This document shows positions 44,902 to 52,781 of a DNA stretch of 64,000 nt, in pieces. The stretch's first letter is position 1. Every line of letters begins with the position of its first letter. The position numbers and the translations under genes are program-made. The DNA comes from Anaerolineae bacterium (lineage in GTDB: Bacteria; Chloroflexota; Anaerolineae; Aggregatilineales; UBA2796), in contig JAHBVJ010000020.1 of the NCBI GenBank assembly GCA_019637615.1, forward strand, positions 96,114 to 160,113, in the 5' to 3' direction. Under the pieces are notes generated by a model. It had not been told where the DNA came from, did no database searches, and saw nothing but the letters and a program-made list of their open reading frames with translations.

Positions 44902-45152
44902 TACCACTAGAATAACTGAGGCAACAAACCGCCGAAATTCGAGCGTTGAACATCTAGACAAGCAGTCACGTAGAGATTGTATTCACGCAGGGTGCGCCAA
45001 TCGGCACTAGCGTCTTCAGAATCCCGCCTCACGTAGATCGGCTTTCAGAATGCGGGTACAGCACAGCACCGTTTCACGACTGAGAAAAAGACGGCTATCA
45101 TAGAATTGAGACGTAAAAATAGGTGGCAGACGACGCACGAGGAGATGGATAA

Positions 45153-45668
45153 GTGATTTTCAGCAAGATCCGAGACCCTAGATTTATTACTGTACGTCGC
45201 GGCGGTACCCTACAAGACGCCGATCATCACCTGCTCGCCACGTGGGCGGCAGATTGCGCGCAGCATGTACTGCATTTCTTCGAGCAAGTGCAACCCGGTG
45301 ACGACCGTCCACGTCGAGCGCTTGAACAGGTGCGTGCTTGGGTGCGCGGTGAAGTTACGATGATGGCATCCCGTACCGCCGCCGGACATGCTATGGGGGC
45401 TGCCAGAGCGTTGAGCGGTGCAGCGAGAGAAGCCGCTTACGCTGCCGGACAAGCTGCGGCGGTGGCTCATGTAGCTGCTCACGAACTGGGGGCAGCAGCC
45501 TACGCGATCAGGGCTGCACGGGCGGCGGCTTCCGAAACTGAACGTCTGGAGGCGGGTCGTCTAGAATGTCAGTGGCAGCGCGCGCAACTTCCCGACGCAA
45601 TCCGAGAACTCGTGCTTGATGACCAAAGGCTGCGCAATGAGTATTGCTGGTTCGTATTTGATTGCTGA
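45153..45668 (+). CDS. Imm5-like putative immunity protein
   Basis: The 171-residue protein resembles the Imm5 family found with polymorphic toxins. It shows DHHLLATWAADCAQHVL, DDRPRRALEQVRAWVRGE, followed by Ala-rich helices with AAGHAMGAARA and AVAHVAAHELGAAAYA. The start is GTG with GAGGAGATGG upstream. In toxin systems Imm5 binds and blocks a secreted toxin. No toxin gene is adjacent, so it is an orphan or has a housekeeping role. The gap 44902-45152 before it holds nothing recognised. Confidence 0.72.
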   Translation: MIFSKIRDPRFITVRRGGTLQDADHHLLATWAADCAQHVLHFFEQVQPGDDRPRRALEQVRAWVRGEVTMMASRTAAGHAMGAARALSGAAREAAYAAGQAAAVAHVAAHELGAAAYAIRAARAAASETERLEAGRLECQWQRAQLPDAIRELVLDDQRLRNEYCWFVFDC

Positions 45669-45764
45669 CCAGTTTGTTGGATTGCTGCGACCTTCCCGCA
45701 AGTGCTGAGACTCGCGATGCGCAAGCAGGTTCAGCGAGAGAGATGTAATAGGGTGATGATCATG

Positions 45765-45798
45765 GCGCTGACGAGCTGTTATGGTCACTCGTCAGCGC
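45765..45798. terminator. Terminator-like hairpin between convergent genes
   Basis: GCGCTGACGAG (45765-45775) and CTCGTCAGCGC (45788-45798) are a perfect 11-base inverted repeat with a 12-base loop, between the Imm5-like and SpoVS genes. Confidence 0.6.
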
Positions 45799-45817
45799 AA
45801 CATACTGCTTATGTAAC

Positions 45818-45851
45818 TTGTGGTGACGACATACTCACGTTTTCACCACAA
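45818..45851. terminator. Second hairpin between convergent genes
   Basis: TTGTGGTGA (45818-45826) and TCACCACAA (45843-45851) form a perfect nine-base stem with a 16-base loop, 20 bases after the previous hairpin. It probably serves the SpoVS transcript. Confidence 0.5.
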
Positions 45852-45906
45852 TAATCGCATCATGATCACGGCTATTGCACAAAGTGGATTACTTACGCGA
45901 CCAGCG

Positions 45907-46194
45907 TTAGATTCGCGTTTCGAGGCGGAATCGAATCGCCGTCAAACGCTGACCATCAGCATCAATCTCCGAAAGTTCAGGGCCGCACACAATATCCAAG
46001 CCATCACCAATCAAATAGTTTCGGGCAATCGCAATCGCTTTGACGGCCTGATTCACCGCACCAGCACCAATCGCTTGTACATCGGCACAACGATGCTCAC
46101 GGATGGTGCCCGCGATAGCGCCCGCAACGGCATGAGTGCGAGAGTTCGCGGCTACTTTGATGATGCGTTGCGTTTTTTCCAAGTTCTCCAACAT
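45907..46194 (-). CDS. SpoVS-family protein
   Basis: The 95-residue product matches the stage V sporulation protein S family: IIKVAANSRTHAVAGAIAGTI, then VQAIGAGAVNQAVKAIAIAR, then a strand pair with GLDIVCGPEL and RLTAIRFRLETR. In Bacillus SpoVS affects coat formation, but homologues are common in non-sporulating bacteria, where a nucleic-acid-binding (Alba-like) role is proposed. AAGGAAAAACTC is a good ribosome binding site before ATG. No sporulation genes are nearby. Confidence 0.93.
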   Translation of the reverse strand: MLENLEKTQRIIKVAANSRTHAVAGAIAGTIREHRCADVQAIGAGAVNQAVKAIAIARNYLIGDGLDIVCGPELSEIDADGQRLTAIRFRLETRI

Positions 46195-46410
46195 GAGTTT
46201 TTCCTTACGCTAAGACGAATTGCTTGATGTGCTAAGGCTGTTACGAATTGCTCGTTGCTCCTGAAAAGCAGCGGTGACATCGGTAGTCAATTCATACTCT
46301 TGAAACGCATCAGAGGATATACGTAGAAGTACGTAATTCGCGTGGATGAGGTAAGCGCTCAGTTTTTCTAGAATTGCTCTGTCCGCCACAAGGCAGCATA
46401 GGTTGCACAC

Positions 46411-46596
46411 TTGCGCCGCGCTTTGCTGCTGATGGGAATCTGGGCGGCGTTCTTTGGCGGTGCGCTCGTGGCAGGGCTAACGATGGCATACCTCAGTACA
46501 TGGATGTTGCTCTTACCGATGGTAATCTTATTGGCAATGGCGCTGAACAAGACCCCTGAACAGATGTTGGCAACTGAACACGCACAGCCAGCCTAG
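46411..46596 (+). CDS. Small two-helix membrane protein
   Basis: The 61-residue frame (TTG start at 46411, or ATG at 46432) encodes two hydrophobic helices (about 5-25 and 28-45: MGIWAAFFGGALVAGLTMA, LSTWMLLLPMVILLAMAL) and a short polar tail. No clear ribosome binding site, so reality is uncertain. No function is offered. Confidence 0.35.
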   Translation: MRRALLLMGIWAAFFGGALVAGLTMAYLSTWMLLLPMVILLAMALNKTPEQMLATEHAQPA

Positions 46597-46613
46597 GGCG
46601 CTGCCACCACGCA

Positions 46614-46655
46614 AACCGCCCGAACCGATGGTTGAATACGTCGGTTTGGGCGGTT
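46614..46655. terminator. Strong hairpin before the DUF302 gene end
   Basis: AACCGCCC-G-AACCGA (46614-46628) pairs with TCGGTT-T-GGGCGGTT (46641-46655): 14 base pairs and one G-T. It lies between the convergent small membrane protein gene and the DUF302 gene and should end transcription of one or both. Confidence 0.65.
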
Positions 46656-46692
46656 CTAGGCGGGGGCAGTATGAGATCGTTGATCAGCGCGC

Positions 46693-47133
46693 CTACTGCG
46701 TAGGGTGAGCGGCCTTCATTTCGCGCGGTTCTTCCAACGCGGCAGCAGCGCGCTTGAGGCGATCATGCACTTCTTCTGCGATAGGGATCAATTCGGGATG
46801 ATTGACAAACCCCATGAGCGACGCAGGATTGATGAACGATACCTCCGTGAGTGCGGCTTCAACGTAGGCGACAGTGACGTTGCAGGGCAGCAGCAATCCG
46901 ACTTCCGGCGCAATCGTCAAGGCGCGGTGCGCAAAGGGTGGGTTGCAAGCACCGAGTATCTTGTAGGGTCGAAAATCTACGTCTAGCTTCTTCTTCAGCG
47001 TCTCTTTAACATCAATCTCGGTGAGAACGCCAAACCCTTGTGTTTTGAGTGCCTCGATGGTGCGGCTCAGGGTAGTTTCGAAATCGGATTCCACGCGGAC
47101 GGTGGTACCTAATTCAGTATGTGTTTGATCCAT
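46693..47133 (-). CDS. DUF302-domain protein
   Basis: The 146-residue protein has the DUF302 pattern: SDFETTLSRTIEALKTQGFGVLTEIDV, LKKKLDVDFRPYKILGACNP (broken by one turn), FAHRALTIAPEVGLLLPCNV and VAYVE. Biochemical function is not established for the family. ATG has AGAGGAAAC upstream and follows the anti-sigma stop by 12 bases, so it is the last gene of the PDO-TrxB-sigma-anti-sigma operon. That context suggests a link to thiol stress. Confidence 0.88.
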   Translation of the reverse strand: MDQTHTELGTTVRVESDFETTLSRTIEALKTQGFGVLTEIDVKETLKKKLDVDFRPYKILGACNPPFAHRALTIAPEVGLLLPCNVTVAYVEAALTEVSFINPASLMGFVNHPELIPIAEEVHDRLKRAAAALEEPREMKAAHPTQ

Positions 47134-47145
47134 GTTTCCTCTGCG

Positions 47146-47424
47146 TTAACGCTCCCCGGTAGAGGCAGCGGTCGGGTGATCGGTCAAAAATTCGTCCAAT
47201 TGCAGCGTATGATACAGTCGCTCTCGAAGGTGTTCCGGCATGGGCGGCTGCGGCAGCGTATGATAGAGCGAGATAGTGCGGCGCAGCGTATCGACCACCA
47301 CACGACAGTCGGTGCAATCGGCTAGATGCCGTTCAATTTCCTCACACAGGGAGGCCGATGCATCGTGATCGATGTAGAGCGATAGATTAGCTAAAAGGTC
47401 TTTACAACCGGATTGATGTGCCAT
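47146..47424 (-). CDS. Zinc-type anti-sigma factor (zf-HC2)
   Basis: The likely start is ATG 47424, two bases after the sigma factor stop, giving 92 residues. The ZAS motif is visible: HLADCTDC (H-x3-C-x2-C), with an additional Cys at CKDLLANL and CEEIERH. No membrane helix is present. ZAS proteins such as RsrA bind their sigma factor with zinc and release it when the cysteines are oxidised. The tight pairing with the ECF sigma factor gene and the upstream thiol-redox genes fits this. Confidence 0.85.
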   Translation of the reverse strand: MAHQSGCKDLLANLSLYIDHDASASLCEEIERHLADCTDCRVVVDTLRRTISLYHTLPQPPMPEHLRERLYHTLQLDEFLTDHPTAASTGER

Positions 47425-47426
47425 AG

Positions 47427-48050
47427 TTATACACGCTCCGCAAAATAGCCGGATAGACGTTCGCGCAGCCATAACCGCGCCCGATGCAACCGCTGTTTGA
47501 CGACATCCACCGATATGCCGAGCGTATCGGCGCAGTCTTGGGTGGATAGCCCTTCCAGTTCACGCAGCAGGAAAACGGAGCGCAAGGTTTCGGGCAACTC
47601 TTGGATGGCTTGTTCCAGTTGGGTGCGTACTTCTTCGGTCTGGAAATCAGACTCCGGCAGACAGCACCAATCTTTCAACTGCTCCGGGACGGTCAACCCT
47701 TCGTCTTCTTGCAAGGCATCCTCAACCGAAACGATGGGATGCTGAACGCGCAGGCGCATCAGGGCAGTGTTATAGGCAATCCGATACAGCCATGTGCGCA
47801 GTTCAGAGCGCCCTTCAAAGGTTTGAATGGTCTTGAACGCCTGCAAGAATGTTTCCTGCACCACATCTTCGGCGTCTTTCTCGTCATGCACTAACCTCAG
47901 CGCCAGACGGTAGATGCTCGGCGCGTGGAGATCGATACATTCTGCACAGGCCGCTTTGTCGCCAGCACGGATGCGACGAAGGAGATCTTGTTCTTGCGAT
48001 GAATCGATCATTGGCATTGATCTCAATTTCGGTTCACGATAGCCTACCAT
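47427..48050 (-). CDS. ECF-family RNA polymerase sigma factor
   Basis: The 207-residue protein has sigma region 2 (LALRLVHDEKDAEDVVQETF, then FEGRSELRTWLYRIAYNTAL) and region 4 (LPETLRSVFLLRELEGLS, CADTLGISVDVVKQRLHRA). It lacks region 3, as ECF sigma factors do. In-frame ATGs at 48017 and 48011 are alternative starts; none has a strong ribosome binding site. It sits between trxB (30 bases) and its anti-sigma gene. An acidic, Cys-containing linker (about residues 120-140) lies between regions 2 and 4. Confidence 0.9.
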   Translation of the reverse strand: MVGYREPKLRSMPMIDSSQEQDLLRRIRAGDKAACAECIDLHAPSIYRLALRLVHDEKDAEDVVQETFLQAFKTIQTFEGRSELRTWLYRIAYNTALMRLRVQHPIVSVEDALQEDEGLTVPEQLKDWCCLPESDFQTEEVRTQLEQAIQELPETLRSVFLLRELEGLSTQDCADTLGISVDVVKQRLHRARLWLRERLSGYFAERV

Positions 48051-48080
48051 GATGCTACTTTCTGTGACTCCCGTCCAGCC

Positions 48081-49049
48081 TTAATGCCAATCTGGTTGCA
48101 GCACTTTGTGCCCGTGCAGGAATTTTTCGGCGGCAATTGCTGCAACGACGCCATCAGCGGACGCGATGACGGCTTGTTTGACGTGGCTGCATAACAGATC
48201 GCCCACCGCGAAGACACCAGCAGCCGATGTTTGCATCTCGCGATCCACGCGCAGGCAACCTTCCGGCGTTGTTTCAAGCTGCCCCATCAGGTAGTCGATG
48301 ATCGGTTTGCCGCCCTGCAAGTAGATGAAGACGCCAGCCACGGGCAGAGATTCTTCTGATCCCATGCGCGAACGCAAGACGACACGTTCGACATGGTCTG
48401 CGCCTTCCACGCGGAGAAGACGGGTCGCCAGCCGACTCTCAATGGTCGGCTGCGCTGAGAGTTCAGCCAGTAAGTGAGAACTGGCTTTGAGTTCCGGCGT
48501 GGGGACGACAAGCGTGATTTTCGAGGCAAATTTTGCCAGAAACAGCGCTTCTTCTACGGCCTCGTCATTGTTCCCGACAACAGCGACCTCTTTGCCACGA
48601 AAGAATGCCCCATCGCACGTAGCGCAGTAGCTGACGCCGCGCCCCAACAGGGCTTGTTCGCCTGCGACGCTGGCAGTGCGTCCCATCGAGCCAGTGGCGA
48701 GGATAACGGCTTTCGCATAGTACGTGCCCATCCCTGCCTGAATCGTCTTGACTTCGCCACTCAGATCAAGGCCGACGACCTTATCCGCCACAAACTGCGC
48801 CCCGAACGACTCCGCCTGTGTGCGCATGATAGCAACAAGCTCCGCGCCGCCGACTGGCCCCGGCACGCCCGGATAGTTGCTGATCTGTCCGGTGATGCCG
48901 AGCGCTCCGGCGGTCAGCCCTTTGTCGATCACCAGCGTGCGTAGATCGGCGCGTGCGGCATAGATCGCCGCTGATGCGCCAGCAGGGCCGCCCCCGATGA
49001 TCACGACGTCATAGGGATCGGGCTGCGAAAGGTTGAAAGGCATCATCAT
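48081..49049 (-). CDS. trxB: Thioredoxin reductase-like flavoprotein
   Basis: The 322-residue protein has the FAD motif VIIGGGPAGASAAIYAARA, the redox-active motif CATC in SYCATCDGAFFRG, the NAD(P)H motif VAVVGNNDEAVEEALFL and a C-terminal FAD motif with GVFAVGDLL. It transfers electrons from NAD(P)H to a thiol partner. The second domain lacks the usual HRRD-type Arg motif (it reads VVPTPELKASS), so cofactor preference may differ from classical NADPH enzymes. The adjacent glutaredoxin-like protein (gap 18 bases) is the natural partner. Confidence 0.88.
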   Translation of the reverse strand: MMMPFNLSQPDPYDVVIIGGGPAGASAAIYAARADLRTLVIDKGLTAGALGITGQISNYPGVPGPVGGAELVAIMRTQAESFGAQFVADKVVGLDLSGEVKTIQAGMGTYYAKAVILATGSMGRTASVAGEQALLGRGVSYCATCDGAFFRGKEVAVVGNNDEAVEEALFLAKFASKITLVVPTPELKASSHLLAELSAQPTIESRLATRLLRVEGADHVERVVLRSRMGSEESLPVAGVFIYLQGGKPIIDYLMGQLETTPEGCLRVDREMQTSAAGVFAVGDLLCSHVKQAVIASADGVVAAIAAEKFLHGHKVLQPDWH

Positions 49050-49067
49050 CCACCCATGCTCCGTGTG

Positions 49068-49727
49068 TTAATTCGCGATTGCTTGCCGGATTTTGTCCAA
49101 CAGTTTGGCTTCGGGGACTGCGCCTTCAAGATGGAAATTCTCGTTGATCACAGTGCGAGGCACGCCCATCACGTTGTATTTGTTTGCCAGATGCGGGAAT
49201 TCTTGTGCTTCCACCATATCTGCATGGATCAGATCGCTTTCCATCGCCAATTTGTGCGCGAGCATCACGGCTGGCGGGCAGTACGGACAAGTCGGCGTGA
49301 CGAAGACCTGCAAATGTACGGGTTTGGTCAAACTGGCTGCCCATTGCTTGGCAGCATCAGAGAGTCCCGTCTCTCCGGAACCGACCATCAGAATGTCTTG
49401 GATCAGGGACGTAAACTCGTAGCCCGCTGGCACGCCATAATAATGAATGCCGTAATCCTTGGGCTTGTCGCCACCCAACAAAACCACGGTGGCGGGGATT
49501 TGCGTAACCCCGTATTGTGTCGCGAGGTCTTGTTTTTCCACGAAATCGTACACTTCGAGCGTGATCTTAGGCGACAGCGCTGCGATCTCTTCAGCAATCA
49601 TGCGAGTTTCGCGACAGTAATCGCATTCGAACTGCTGCGTAAAGACGACCATCTTCACTGGGCGCGTCAATGTCTTGGCGAATTCATCCTTGAGATATTT
49701 CTGATCTTTTTCTTGAAGCAGAGACAT
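49068..49727 (-). CDS. Glutaredoxin-like protein disulfide oxidoreductase (PDO)
   Basis: The 219-residue protein has two thioredoxin folds. The N-terminal unit has the active site CDYC (QQFECDYCRETRM) and the C-terminal unit has CPYC (TPTCPYCPPAVML). This two-domain PDO type occurs in thermophiles and in anaerobic bacteria, working with TrxR as a disulfide-handling pair. It is the first gene of the operon PDO-trxB-sigma-antisigma-DUF302. It is divergent from the DUF5666-like gene at 49942. Confidence 0.9.
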   Translation of the reverse strand: MSLLQEKDQKYLKDEFAKTLTRPVKMVVFTQQFECDYCRETRMIAEEIAALSPKITLEVYDFVEKQDLATQYGVTQIPATVVLLGGDKPKDYGIHYYGVPAGYEFTSLIQDILMVGSGETGLSDAAKQWAASLTKPVHLQVFVTPTCPYCPPAVMLAHKLAMESDLIHADMVEAQEFPHLANKYNVMGVPRTVINENFHLEGAVPEAKLLDKIRQAIAN

Positions 49728-49941
49728 GATCGGCTATTCCTCTCATCAGTCATTGTGTTATTGCCATTCATTTCTCTTAGATGCAGAGGAGTGAAAAAGG
49801 TGACATGCGATTATTGGGAGATTCCAGTTTTCGTTACCTGCCGCCGATCCTACATATCCCCGAAACTGCTTCTTTATCATTTCTACACAATTTTTGAGCA
49901 TCCTCTGCCTCAATGAACGAACTATAGATGGAGTGAAGCTC

Positions 49942-50847
49942 ATGCTAAAGAAAATCGTTGTCGGCGTACTCGTATTAACCGTCATCGGCGGAAGTGTACT
50001 CGCGGTGCTAGACCGCCCCAACGTTGTCGCCTCGGAAACCTTATCGTCAACACCTAGCGTACCGTCCCTCGTCGGAACAGCGAGTAGCACACAACCGGCT
50101 CAAGGCTCGACGAGCAGCGTCGGGGAAGTATGGAGCGGCAGTGGCACTATCCTCGCCTTGACCGATGTCGGTATGACTTTAGCGCTGCAAGATGGCAGTG
50201 AAGTGTACGTGGAATTGGGGTCGCCAGAATATTGGCAGGCACAAGGGGTGACGTTGAATGCGGGAGCCGTCGTGTCGGTGGACGGATTCTTCAACGGTAC
50301 TGACTATCACGCCCGCACAGTGACGACTTCTAAGGGCGAAGTCCTCTCCTTACGCAACGAGGCCGGACAACCGTTATGGGCTGGCGGCAGTGCCAATAGT
50401 AACGGCAACGGCACCAATGGCGGACAGGGAGAAGCCCAAGTTCCGGCGGATCAATGGATAACCGTCAGCGGCACGATCACCGCGCTGACCAATAATGGCG
50501 TCGTCGTACAAACGACGGATGGGCAATCGTTGACGGTGTCCTTTGGACGCGCCGACTTCTGGCAAACCCAGTCCATCACGTTCGCGGCAGGGGACGCGGT
50601 TTCGATGCTCGGCTTCTGGCAGGGAACCCAGTTCAATCCCGGTCAAGTCACCAAGATTGCCACGGGCGAGCGAATCATGCTGCGCGATCCGAATGGGCGT
50701 CCGCTGTGGGCGGGGCCGGGGCGCAGTCAAAATGGTGGCAACGGTAACAATAACGGCAATGGCAACGGAACTGGCGGGCAGGGTAAAGGCAAGAACAATC
50801 AGGGTCGCTCGGCTACCCCGCAACCTACATCCACTGCGAATCCCTAG
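49942..50847 (+). CDS. Exported protein with two OB-like repeats
   Basis: ATG 49942 follows GATGGAGTGAAGCTC; the product has 301 residues. It begins with a signal or anchor helix (MLKKIVVGVLVLTVIGGSVLA). Two repeats of about 95 residues follow (about 65-155 and 178-270). Each has SG-GTI-ALT, then a polar strand, FWQ-QSIT, G-FW-GT and a closing LR-P-G-PLWAG. Gly/Asn-rich linkers separate them and form the C-terminus. Similar to the DUF5666 type, but I do not claim membership. It lies 39 bases before the cytochrome b gene and is probably in the same operon. Confidence 0.65.
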   Translation: MLKKIVVGVLVLTVIGGSVLAVLDRPNVVASETLSSTPSVPSLVGTASSTQPAQGSTSSVGEVWSGSGTILALTDVGMTLALQDGSEVYVELGSPEYWQAQGVTLNAGAVVSVDGFFNGTDYHARTVTTSKGEVLSLRNEAGQPLWAGGSANSNGNGTNGGQGEAQVPADQWITVSGTITALTNNGVVVQTTDGQSLTVSFGRADFWQTQSITFAAGDAVSMLGFWQGTQFNPGQVTKIATGERIMLRDPNGRPLWAGPGRSQNGGNGNNNGNGNGTGGQGKGKNNQGRSATPQPTSTANP

Positions 50848-50886
50848 TCCATCGAGAAGCAAGCCAGAAAGTAGGAGCGAAATCTG

Positions 50887-52293
50887 ATGACTAATGAACT
50901 CGATCCCCGTCCTGAAGACTTAAAACAGCGTGTTTGGGAGTCCATCCAGCGGGATGAACTCCCGCCCCGTGACGATCGCGGGCGGATGCGCATGGTGATG
51001 AACAATCTGGTGCTGCACCTGCATCCGAGCAAAGTCGCCAAACCAACCCTGAAATTCACGTATACATGGGGGCTTGGTGGACTCGCCTTGCTGCTCGTGA
51101 TGCTGCTGTCCATCACTGGTGTCATGTTGATGTTCGTCTACACCCCATCACCCCAGACAGCCTATCAGGATATGCTCAATCTGCAAACGGAAGTCTGGTT
51201 CGGGCAGCTCATCCGCAATCTTCATCATTGGAGCGGCAATCTGTTGGTGATTGTCGCCTTCCTCCACCTGCTGCGTATATTTTTTACGGGTGGCTTCCGT
51301 ACGCCGCGTGAATTCAACTGGATTTTGGGTGTGGCGCTGCTGCTGCTCGTCATCGCGGCCAATTTTACGGGCTATCTACTCCCGTGGGATCAACTGGCCT
51401 ATTGGGCGGTAACAGTCGGTTCCAGTCTGTTGAGCTATCTCCCTGTGATCGGAGAAGGGCTGCGCAACTTCCTGCTAGGTGGTCCCGAAGTCGGCGCAGC
51501 AACACTCACCAATTTTTATGGCATGCATGTCGCCATCATCCCGCTAACGCTCATGGGCATCGTGTCCTTTCACATCTGGCGTGTACGCAAAGATACTCTG
51601 AGCATCCCGCGCAAACTGGATGGCAGCATTGATGGCTCGGACGGCGGGACACAGGTCGAAAAAGTCACGACGCTGCCGCATCTGGTCTCGCGCGAGGTGG
51701 TGTTTGCGCTGTTGATGACAGGCGCGATCCTCCTCTGGGCGGTCTGGATGAATGCACCGCTAGAAGCCGCCGCGAATCCCGACCACAGCCCGAACCCTGC
51801 CAAAGCCGCATGGTACTTCATGGGCTTGCAAGAACTACTGCTGCATTTTCATCCTGTGTTTGGTGCCATCATCATCCCGACGTTAGGAATTGCTGCGCTG
51901 GCGCTGCTGCCGTATCAGCGCTTCGATCTGAGCGCCGAAGGGGTATGGTTCCGTTCGCGGAAAGGGCGGCAGATGGCAATTGTCGGTGCGCTAACCGCGT
52001 TGATTGCGGTGCCGTTGTTCGTCATCTTGGACGAATATGTCCTCGATCTACCGGGGATGCTGCCGAGTCTGCCCACGATCATTAGCAACGGTTGGCTGCC
52101 CTTCGCGGCACTGCTGCTACTGCTGATCGGATACTACGATGGCATGAAGCGGCTGTTCAAGGCCACCGCCTGCGAGACACGGCAAAGTGTCTTCGTCCTG
52201 TTGGTTGTCGCCTTTGTTGTGCTAACTGTGATTGGGATTGCCTTTCGTGGCGAAGGCATGGCCTTGATGTTCCCGTGGGAGGTGCTGTCATGA
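50887..52293 (+). CDS. Cytochrome b (fused b6/IV-type) of a bc complex
   Basis: The 468-residue protein has the heme-ligating His pairs in helix B (LHHWSGNLLVIVAFLHLLRIF split around a helix) and helix D (MHVAIIPLTLMGIVSFHIW). The Qo region contains PDHSPNPAKAAWYFMGLQELL instead of the classical PEWY motif, the form seen in menaquinol-oxidising complexes. It has an unusual charged N-terminal extension of about 45 residues. It oxidises menaquinol and passes electrons to the Rieske protein and cytochrome c encoded next (ATGA overlap with the Rieske gene). Confidence 0.9.
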   Translation: MTNELDPRPEDLKQRVWESIQRDELPPRDDRGRMRMVMNNLVLHLHPSKVAKPTLKFTYTWGLGGLALLLVMLLSITGVMLMFVYTPSPQTAYQDMLNLQTEVWFGQLIRNLHHWSGNLLVIVAFLHLLRIFFTGGFRTPREFNWILGVALLLLVIAANFTGYLLPWDQLAYWAVTVGSSLLSYLPVIGEGLRNFLLGGPEVGAATLTNFYGMHVAIIPLTLMGIVSFHIWRVRKDTLSIPRKLDGSIDGSDGGTQVEKVTTLPHLVSREVVFALLMTGAILLWAVWMNAPLEAAANPDHSPNPAKAAWYFMGLQELLLHFHPVFGAIIIPTLGIAALALLPYQRFDLSAEGVWFRSRKGRQMAIVGALTALIAVPLFVILDEYVLDLPGMLPSLPTIISNGWLPFAALLLLLIGYYDGMKRLFKATACETRQSVFVLLVVAFVVLTVIGIAFRGEGMALMFPWEVLS

Positions 52294-52781
52294 CTGAAAA
52301 ACCCGTTTCACGCCGCGATTTCCTTAACCTCGCTATTGGTGTTGCCGGTACCTTGGCGCTGGTCGAAACTGGCGGGGTCGTCCTGAGTTTCTTCTCACCA
52401 CGCATTACGGAAGGTGAGTTCGGTGGTGTCGTTGAGGCTGGCAAAGTCGATTCCTTTCCGGTTGGCAGCGTCACGCCATTCACGCAGGGGCGGTTTTATC
52501 TCGTCCGGATGCCGGATGGGGGCTTTCTTGCCCTCTACCGGAAATGCACCCATCTGGGCTGCGCGGTGCCGTGGAATCCGGCGGAAGGGCGCTTCGTATG
52601 TCCCTGTCACGCTTCCGCCTTCGAAACTGATGGGACAGTCATCAATCCGCCCGCGCCCCGTCCGCTGGATCGATTTGCGGTCAGTATCGTGGATGGCAGC
52701 ATAAAAGTTGACACCAGCACCCCGATCCAGCGCGATCGTACGAGTGCAGATGAATTAGTCTACGCGGAGGGGGCATTATGA
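52290..52781 (+). CDS. Rieske iron-sulfur protein
   Basis: ATG at 52290 overlaps the cytochrome b stop. The 163-residue protein has a twin-arginine-type N-terminus (SRRDFLNLAIGVAG) with an anchoring helix. The Rieske box is CTHLGC (about residue 90) and CPCHAS (about 108), which bind the 2Fe-2S cluster with two Cys and two His. It is the high-potential partner of cytochrome b. It overlaps the cytochrome c gene by four bases (ATGA), so the three are translationally coupled. Confidence 0.93.
   Translation: MTEKPVSRRDFLNLAIGVAGTLALVETGGVVLSFFSPRITEGEFGGVVEAGKVDSFPVGSVTPFTQGRFYLVRMPDGGFLALYRKCTHLGCAVPWNPAEGRFVCPCHASAFETDGTVINPPAPRPLDRFAVSIVDGSIKVDTSTPIQRDRTSADELVYAEGAL

Noticed and set aside
49790..49915. 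Long-range inverted repeat GCAGAGGA / TCCTCTGC upstream of the two-repeat protein gene
   Set aside because: Arms of eight bases more than 100 bases apart are likely by chance and no other structure supports it.
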